Origin: Aspidiotus rigidus
Lineage: Eukaryota; Arthropoda; Insecta; Hemiptera; Diaspididae
Length of the DNA: 64,000 nucleotides
Reading direction: 5' to 3'
Assembly: GCA_035079385.1 (NCBI GenBank)
Contig: JAVHKY010000054.1
Location: forward strand, 10,021,501-10,085,500
Position numbers and translations under genes: made by a program. A model generated the notes under the pieces. It did no database searches, was not told the DNA's origin, and was given only the letters and a program-made list of their open reading frames with translations. Positions 58,193 to 64,000 of this stretch are shown here, in pieces. The first letter of the stretch is position 1. Each line of letters starts with the position of its first letter.

Positions 58193-58546
58193 GCTTCAGC
58201 TGACAAAGAATATCTACCATTTTTAAAGCAAGATCAAACATCTTCTCATGATTTTTCATCAAGCCAAATCAGTTCACAAAATTTTTGAATTATTGTATCA
58301 ATTTCTCATTATATAAGTATTCATTTTTTCCAACTTTTATCTAAGTCCCAGATTCTTCATTTTTTGGTTTCCCAAGTCCCAGAGAGAGAGCTTAAAATTG
58401 TTTCAAAAAAAGTGACATCACATGATCGTTGAACCGCGGATCCTTGAACCTGACTGGCCAAAGTTGATTGTACAACTGGCCCTAAAATTAGGTCCCTGGA
58501 GCGTTTCGTTCTCAAGGTACGTACTTTGTACATCGTACTCAAAGAT

Positions 58547-58698
58547 GGACCCTTTTTAGCCAAACCCAACCAAGCGACATAATAACGATCTGGGAAAAAG
58601 GAGAATCTCCGCTTATATATAGTAGAGCTAGAGGAACATTTTCTTCATTTCTTTAGATCGTTATCATGTCGCTTGGTTGGGTTTGGCTAAAAAGGTCC
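58547..58698. mobile_element. Hairpin MITE with GGACC ends and AGAT duplication
   Basis: The arms of about 45 bp begin GGACCCTTTTTAGCCAAACC. The right arm is the near-perfect reverse complement, ending GGTTTGGCTAAAAAGGTCC. The direct 4-bp AGAT lies at 58543-58546 and 58699-58702. The GGACC start and 4-bp duplication recall the GAGGACC family but the arm sequence differs. Confidence 0.75.
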
Positions 58699-58705
58699 AG
58701 ATATT

Positions 58706-59432
58706 GTACTACCTATCTGCCATACAAAGTTAAATTGACTAGTGTTGGGCATGCTCCGGGTTTTAACCGGTTAAACCGGTTATTTTATTTTGAATAGGTA
58801 ATCGTAAAAAATTGGTTATTTTGTTGATAAAAATGACCGACAAGTATTTATGTGAACACCGGTTAACCGACGCACCAAAGATTTGCCTTTAAGGATCAGG
58901 CAAAATGTAACTTTTGTATCGCCGGTTAATCAAAAATACCGGTTTTTCCTCAACAGCCAACACTAAAATTGACGTACATCCAAATCGACGATCAGGCAAA
59001 CTGTATCTTTTGGACGATTGGTGCGAGTGTGTGAATCGTGATAACACATAACTATTACTTCATTGATGGGATAACATAGAAAAATTCAGGTCTAGAAAAT
59101 TGGAGCTTTGTTCTACGTGGGATGAACACACTACTTTGAATTGTGTTGAAATGAACGTTGGATATACGTCAAAATTTTGACATATATCCAAACCACGATC
59201 CAAAAACGCTAATATTGGAAGGAGGGATGCTTGTATCAGAAAACTGGTGTGATAATTGGATTTCTCGTTGAAAAATCGTTCTAGTAATACATATTTACAT
59301 CTTAATTAGCTGTATTAATCTCATTTTAAGAAAATGTAACTTCTTCTCGATCATCAATTTGGATATACGTCAATTCAACTTTGTACGGCAGCTATGTAAC
59401 TTACTTTCTCTTTTCTTAACGTGAACGGAGTA
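58706..59432. mobile_element. Longer member of the GTTCACGTTAAG family, left end lost
   Basis: The right terminus (CTTAACGTGAACGGAGTA, ending at 59432 next to TA) matches the ends of the TA hairpins. Inside it, GCTGCCGTACAAAGTTGAATTGACG and ATATCCAAATTGATGATC (about 59340-59395) pair with CTGCCATACAAAGTTAAATTGAC and ACATCCAAATCGACGATC at the left. The left outer terminus is missing, replaced by the end of the hairpin at 58547-58698. A hAT MITE is inserted at 58740-58965. Confidence 0.65.
58740..58965. mobile_element. hAT-type MITE with TAGTGTTGG ends and AACCGGTT core
   Basis: TAGTGTTGGGCATG at the left pairs with CAGCCAACACTA at the right end. The perfect 8-bp duplication AAATTGAC lies at 58732-58739 and 58966-58973. 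The interior holds repeated AACCGGTTAA palindromes. It shares its terminal nine bases with the element at 17872-18348. Confidence 0.93.
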
Positions 59433-59434
59433 TA

Positions 59435-62400
59435 GAAGTGTGGGTGTAGTGTATTTGTGGTAGTAATGAAGATCGGTTACTTTTGTAGTTGTTCTCTGTT
59501 CTCTATTGTTTGTATTAGTATCCAGTGATTGGCGGAGACGTGAGAGTTAGGTCAAGAAAATATCCCAGAACTCAAATCATAAGTTCTGGAAAAGGTTGAA
59601 GATTGTTATTTCTTGTATCTAGTTGAAAGTTAAGAAGATGTCTTGATGATTTTTGGTTATAGATTGTATCGCAATCTTGAATTTCTGATGCTTAAGTTCG
59701 AAAATTTCATTATACTGCCATAAGAGGGTAGGTACTGTGAATAATGTTAACTTTGTTACAAATAATAATTATAATGATCGTTTATTATAGGTAGCTATTA
59801 CACAATTCGTAGATACAGGATATACGGAATACATGGAAGTTACGTCTGTTTCGCCGCTTGTGATTCAACATTACAATCATCGTCTTGGGCCAAGCTTCCA
59901 TAAGTTGCCTCCTGCAATAAGCTACTCCTTTGCTCTTGAGTCCGAATGGACTCTGACCATGGTGGAGTAAGAGACAGTGATGACTGATGAGTTCATAAAT
60001 TACGATCCTTGGTTCAAATATTGGTGTCGGTTGCCGGTTACCTGTTTTCATTTGTTAATGTCACGCCTAGTAGGCCTATACCTTGCTAGTATACAAAAAT
60101 GGATGTCTACCTACTGATTCCGTAAATAAGTACTTCATCAACTTCCACCAATGGTGAGTTTGAAGTCAAATGTTTAATTTAACGGTAAATACCTTCATTA
60201 ATTTTACCCATTATAAATACAGTACCTTTTTACTTTAGCTGTAGTCTGGAACGATTCAATTAATTGATAAGAATCATCAGGTAGATTTCTGAATTCAGTA
60301 CCTCTATTGACCTAAAAGAACTTGTTGAGTAGGTATTGCGATGATGATTTGTCAGAGTTCTGCCGCTATTGCATAAGTTCAGCTTAAGAAGAAGTAGAAC
60401 AATCTCAGACTCTGAAAAATTGTGTGGCGAAGAGGAGGTAGCTCTGTTGTCAAGATGCGTTTAGAAATGATTTGATGAACAAATACAAACGACGCACGTA
60501 TCCGAGTTAGGCTAGCTTACAGCGCCAAAAGTTTCATCGATGCAAAAACGAGGTAGTTATGTATCTCTCGAAGAAACAAGTTGGAATCAATATGTAGAAA
60601 ATGTACACAAGGAGCAGTCCATTTGTTAGTTCTGTAAAATTTTGGTAATAATATACTACAAAAATGATTACGGATATGGCGAAAGAATAGAGCTTTGAGA
60701 CGCGTTTTCTGGAAAACTTCCAAAAAACGCCTTTTTCGCAGAAGTCGTCTTTTTTGTTACAAAATAAAATTAAACAAGTGGTGTTTCATTTGAACCTTAT
60801 TGCGAATTTACTTTTTCATATATCGGTACTGGCGAGGTTGGAAACGAGTTTTATCAAAATTAATAAAACGAACATGGTACCTATTCGAAAAATCTTAGTA
60901 AACTACAGAATCCCCACACTCCAGCATACCCACCACCCAAATTTCAAATAATTGTTACAAATTATTTAGTAGAAATGGGATATAAGTAGCCATCGAAAAT
61001 TCTTCAAATACACTATTATTTCATCGTGAGGTATTTAATTCCAGTCCAAGATGTGAGTTACCTACCTACGAAGATTTAATGACATATTTTTGATCCGTTT
61101 ATCTTTTTCAACATGCAGGAAGTAAAATAAAATTACTATTTTTCGTGGAGTAACTATAAAACAATAAATTTTGTCTGTCCTATCTTAGATTTGTGCATCG
61201 CACCTCTATTCCACGAACACCGCGTCAGACTTATAAGTTTTCCAACGTACGTCGCCGTAAATTATTAATCCGATATCCTCGGATCTTCAAAAAAAAACTT
61301 CATCTCGTATCAGATCAAATCATCATTTAACTTCTATATTTCAGTGCGGTAAATTTCTTTTTTCTCGACGCGAGAACGATTCACGACGGACGAAATGTCG
61401 AGCGAGCAAATAATGATTTAGTAGTTTTGTCATTCCTTTCCCGTTATACCGATATATTTCCAATTTCGAAATACGAAAATTACGCGAATATAGTTGGGTA
61501 AAGTGTCTGTTGCTTTTAAAAACGGCGAGGGGGAGGGAGTTCCTTTGTATTTTCAGAGTCAAGTCACGAGTGCGCCACGTTCCAATAACGGAATGAGCAG
61601 AAAATTGATTACACGGCCGATACGGTATTGTGTGCGTATTTTTTGTTGTCCTAGTCGTCACTGAATCGGAAATGGACTTCGCAACTGAATTGTTTCGTTC
61701 AAAAAATACCGTAGTCCACTCGTGAACGCCAATTTTTTTTCAGTAAACGACAATAATAAACCTTTTTTTTTCTTCTTCTTTCTCCTTTCTTTCAATGTAC
61801 CTATGTACTTTGCGTAGAGCTGCCATCAATCGTTTCTAACTACATTTTATTTAGCAGTTACAAGGGTATTGATAAATTGTCTCAGCTCATTGGCCAATAA
61901 CTATACAACTTAGTTAACAGCGAAATTTTAACCTTATTTTTGCACTCAACTAGGCACAATTTGTCCTGCACTTAAAAAATGATAAAAGCTTTCAAATCCT
62001 CTCCACTCCCACATTTCGTAGACTGCTACAGCTCAAGTTGTGTAGTTTACCCTACCAACCACTTGCATATCCTTTAAAGGGTCCCCATGTATTCTCTTTC
62101 TCAAACTGTAGTCATTATCCTAAGTTATTGAAGTTCACTTCTATAGAATTCGAAGCTTCCATTTTTTTTCTAAGCTGAAAATTTTCCCAAGCTTTCCGGA
62201 CGCTTTAAGTCAAGTTCTTTCCCTACAACCAGATTGTGACTTCACGCGAAGGCTCCTTCAGTCTCATAGCGTACAATGCATCAATTTTGTCGAGTGGCCG
62301 CCGAATAACAGATCGAAAGAAACTTCGGTAATTTAATATAATGCGAGTTTCGTTATAGTATTTACCTAATGCTATTTTTCCGAGTTTCCCTGGTAGACAA

Positions 62401-63300
62401 GCTCACCCTTTAAGGTCAGACATAATCCCACTCTGCTCCTTTGTTCATATTTGCCGTATAGTCCTCTCTGAATGAATACCACCGAAGTTTAAATTTTTTC
62501 GAGTCTCTAATCTAGGTCAGAGCCCCTTTACTCACGGATTACAATGGTGATCATCAAAAATTTGTTCAAGTTTTGAAACCAGGTCAGGTTTATTTTTGAG
62601 ATTTTTTCAAGTACCCCGCCATAGCTACGAGATCAAAATTTCGCCAAACCTCTTCTCATTCTACATCACTACATCACTAGATATTTAGGATCGATTTGCA
62701 TTCTTGGCGATTGAGTGACTACAATGGATTACATTTGAAATTTCTTGGTATTTTAATACTATTTGAATTTTTGAACAAATAATAGATTTCATTAAGATGT
62801 GATATTGTGCGTGAGTTCACCTTGAGATTTTTTTGCAGATGTTAAAATTCTGTTTTCTGAAAAAATATTCTAGTGAAATTACGAGTAGTATAAATATTTT
62901 CCTGTTTTTTTACAACTCGGAATGAATTCCGCGAGAAATTTTTAGCTTTGACTGCACCAAATTAATCCAACCCTGTGCGGTTTCCGTTGAAGCCCCTGTC
63001 TCATAAATTAGGTTATTTGCATCAAATTATGGTGTATGGTTTCCATTTTGAATTTAGTTTTTTGCGAGAGAGAAAAGCAGAATTCATAGCATTGCCGAGG
63101 TTTCTGCTCTGTACTGGAGTAAAAAGTCCAGGAAAAAAGAGTACTCGGTGAATAAAAAAATTGATTCGAGTGTTGAGCTCTCAAAAAAGAAGTGAAATTC
63201 TGAGACACGGGCTCTGAGAAAAAACCAACTCATTTAAGAGTTCAAGATGTGTACGGAAAAGAGACTTGTACTGTATCTTTCTGCTTGCAGAGTGGGTTTT
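59435..63300. other. Anonymous stretch, probably Shal upstream intron
   Basis: No gene, RNA gene or repeat was recognised. Minus open frames at 59785-60051 and 61341-61661 lack splice signals or known motifs. A T/C-rich tract lies near 61730-61795. Confidence 0.5.
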
Positions 63301-63318
63301 ATTGAGTATATTCAAACT

Positions 63319-63340
63319 GGGCAGCGCTAGCGTCGCGCCA
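63319..63340. repeat. Second copy of the GGGCAGCGCTAGC word
   Basis: GGGCAGCGCTAGCGTCGCGC here matches GGGCAGCGCTAGCATCGCGC at 32353-32372, the terminus of the element at 32341-32618. It is probably one end of a related element whose other end I could not place. Confidence 0.5.
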
Positions 63341-63724
63341 ACGGTGCGCTCCACTTTTATTGAGCAGAGAGAAATTGAAGGAGATATTATTTAAACTGTG
63401 GGTGTATATGAAATAAAAATGAGAACATTGAAATAACACTTGAACGAAGCAGGTTTGGCTTTTCAATATCCCATAAAAGGTATCCACAAAAACTCATTCT
63501 ATATAAAGTAGATGAAGGACAAAACCTTCAATTCTGCTTCATTCAAGAGTTACCCATTCCAAATTTTTGATTCTTCTCCCATACACCGCCATTGGCACCA
63601 TAGTATGAAGACCTCTTTTGTTTTTGGCAAAAATACCGTTTCTGTTGATCGAACCATGCGCTTTGTTGGCGATCCTGGCGGATGTGCGCTTTGAATAAAG
63701 AACCAGCGTCATTGGTAGCAGTGA

Positions 63725-64000
63725 TGCTAAGCTTAAACCAATATTGGCTTAATTTAAGCTTTAAGCCAATCATTTACCTATTTCTAAGTCAGCCATTAAG
63801 CCTGTCAATCATCACCCTTTTAAGTGAATATAGCCAATCAGTAATTGGCTGGCTTGAAATTTGTTTTTTGAGAAAATAAACATGTTTTTCTCTTCAAAAA
63901 ACATGTTTTTTCTGAAAAAAAAAATATTATTTATTGAAGAGAAAAACATTTTCAAGCCAATCATTAAGCCAGACATTATCACTTTATTCAGCCAATGATT
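63725..64000. mobile_element. AAGCCAAT-rich element cut by the window end
   Basis: Words TTAAGCCAATCATT, AAGCCAGAC and GGCTTAA recur in both orientations around AAACATGTTTTTTCTGAAAA hairpins. The style matches the AAGCC-type hAT elements at 14484-15395. The right boundary lies outside the window. Confidence 0.45.

Noticed and set aside
61341..61661. A 106-codon minus-strand open frame, considered as an upstream Shal exon.
   Set aside because: It lacks T1, S1-S5 or pore-loop motifs, and has no acceptor or donor in the required phase.
1..64000. Search by eye for tRNA, rRNA or snRNA genes and for viral integrations.
   Set aside because: No cloverleaf-type box pair, rRNA block or recognisable viral protein motif was found; the only reverse transcriptases are LINE and Penelope-like.

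Overview
This is eukaryotic, AT-rich, intron-rich DNA, almost certainly from an arthropod and probably an insect. The best evidence is four consecutive exons, on the minus strand, of the Shal (Kv4) voltage-gated potassium channel with arthropod-type sequence. The mobile-element content (R1-like and jockey-like LINEs, Penelope-like elements, many hAT-type MITEs) fits the same source. I cannot name the species.

Layout. 1-1209: 5'-truncated R1-like LINE (minus), running off the window edge. 1793-3726: a large foldback element. 5384-6713: jockey-like LINE fragment (plus). 6892-9124: Penelope-like element (minus) with reverse transcriptase and GIY-YIG endonuclease, broken by frameshifts. 9325 to about 10460: a second, different Penelope-like fragment (plus). 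11050-11220: the last coding exon of an unidentified plus-strand gene, followed by a probable 2.4 kb 3'UTR. 14051-19830: a dense nest of short DNA transposons, including four copies of one hAT-type MITE, each with an 8-bp target-site duplication. 19831-28180: mostly anonymous AT-rich DNA with a 540-bp inverted repeat and one 1.2 kb element.

29789-54748: the 3' half of Shal on the minus strand. Exons lie at 54748-54586 (selectivity filter and S6), 43850-43662, 42467-42312 and 30142-29789 (C-terminus ending in a PDZ-type motif). The introns, about 10.7 kb and 12.2 kb, are loaded with MITEs. The larger-numbered one also holds a composite satellite (45-bp units in both orientations, a GC-rich 14-bp minisatellite, and a cluster of CRE-like sites) and a decayed LINE with RNase H beside the S6 exon. 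54749-64000 is probably upstream Shal intron, with several more nested foldback and MITE insertions at 56.3-59.4 kb.

I found no prokaryotic-type operon, CRISPR array, rRNA, tRNA or defence system. The most interesting material is structural: the nested MITE cluster with intact target duplications, the two back-to-back Penelope-like elements, and the inverted 45-bp satellite in a channel-gene intron. All family assignments were made by reading motifs; no database search was possible.
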